A stretch of DNA of 5,823 bases from Chitinophaga pinensis (GTDB lineage Bacteria; Bacteroidota; Bacteroidia; Chitinophagales; Chitinophagaceae), in the NCBI GenBank assembly GCA_943324055.2, contig CALPKD020000104.1, positions 1 to 5,823 of the forward strand. The letters are read 5' to 3'. The position numbers and the translations under genes are program-made. Below the pieces are notes generated by a model that was given only the letters and a program-made list of their open reading frames with translations, did not search any database and was not told where the DNA came from. Below are positions 5,600 through 5,823 of the stretch, one piece after another. Each line of letters opens with the position of its first letter. Position 1 is the stretch's first letter.

Positions 5600-5823
5600 C
5601 TAGTTGATTTGTACAAAATCAGGCTTGCTGATTATTTTTGAGTTGTACTTAAATCTTAGATTGGTATTAAATGATACATTCCACGGACTCAATTGTAAGT
5701 TGGTACGAGGGAAATAAAAGCCCTTAAGCTCCATGGTCCCAAATATCAAGTTTTCGTTTCTAACTCTTACTCCTGTCCCAATGGCACTATAAATATCGCC
5801 CGATTTTATGGTGTTATCAACGC
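5600..5823 (-). CDS. C-terminal end of a probable outer-membrane beta-barrel protein (5' end beyond the window)
   Basis: A leftward frame enters from the right edge, first complete codon at 5821, and runs 73 codons to the TAG at 5602-5600. The visible protein starts VDNTIKSGDIYSAIGTGVRVRN and continues ENLIFGTMELKGFYFPR, a short SPWNVSFNTNLRFKYNS segment, and the end KPDFVQIN. The alternating polar/aromatic strands separated by short turns (GTGVRVRNENLIFGTMELKG, then NVSFNTNLRFKY) resemble the last strands of a BamA-like or other surface-antigen beta barrel. I recall similar 'GTGxRxRNENLxFGT' endings in Bacteroidota outer-membrane proteins, often annotated as hypothetical. Unlike many barrels it does not end in Phe; the last strand seems to finish before a short polar tail. 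The DUF2452 gene follows 39 bp downstream on the same strand. The frame is clear; the barrel assignment is inference from a short segment, and no specific family is claimed. Confidence 0.6.
   Translation of the reverse strand, partial: VDNTIKSGDIYSAIGTGVRVRNENLIFGTMELKGFYFPRTNLQLSPWNVSFNTNLRFKYNSKIISKPDFVQIN

Noticed and set aside
5594..5602. Leftward TAGTTTTAG as a -7 element for the DUF2452 gene
   Set aside because: It differs from TAnnTTTG at the last G, no TTG lies at proper -33 spacing, and the gene may be read from the upstream barrel gene.
5588..5606. AGTTGAC/AGTTGAT near-repeat and AACTAGTT palindrome just upstream of the DUF2452 gene
   Set aside because: Very short, AT-rich, imperfect, and partly overlapping the stop codon of the upstream gene; the only hairpin has a 4-bp stem.

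Overview
The window is an ordinary, tightly packed chromosomal stretch of about 5.8 kb. It most likely comes from a Bacteroidota genome, probably Chitinophagaceae-like. Reasons: low G+C, no recognisable Shine-Dalgarno sites (A/T-rich leaders instead), one good match to the Bacteroidota -7 promoter element (TAnnTTTG), a bacillithiol gene, a long (600 aa) UbiD-family decarboxylase and a DUF2452 protein. The lineage call is inference from protein style; no search was run.

Layout. Positions 1-231 (+) carry the last 76 codons of bshC (bacillithiol synthesis). Next comes a leftward cluster read in the order pdxJ (2904-2179), a secreted GH29 alpha-L-fucosidase (2161-818) and purE (782-264). Its gaps are 17 and 35 bp, so it may be one transcript, and it converges on bshC across a small AT-rich inverted repeat. 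A 40-bp divergent spacer (2905-2944) separates pdxJ from a rightward UbiD-family decarboxylase gene (2945-4747). This converges on a leftward two-part protein (5560-4769): an N-terminal beta-rich, lipocalin-like region joined to a C-terminal DUF2452 domain. The right edge (5823-5600) holds the last 73 codons of a leftward protein that looks like the end of an outer-membrane beta-barrel.

How the genes fit together. Most are housekeeping: vitamin B6 synthesis (pdxJ), purine synthesis (purE), low-molecular-weight thiol (bshC) and probably quinone or aromatic-acid decarboxylation (ubiD-like). The fucosidase is the outlier: a secreted glycan-degrading enzyme between two biosynthetic genes, with no SusC/SusD pair, regulator or other glycoside hydrolase in view. 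No RNA gene, CRISPR array, insertion sequence, attachment site or origin was seen, and no gene-free stretch exceeds about 40 bp.

I found no clear new biological system. The points most worth a second look are the beta-domain/DUF2452 fusion, the fucosidase's genomic setting, the pdxJ start correction and the unidentified partial barrel gene.
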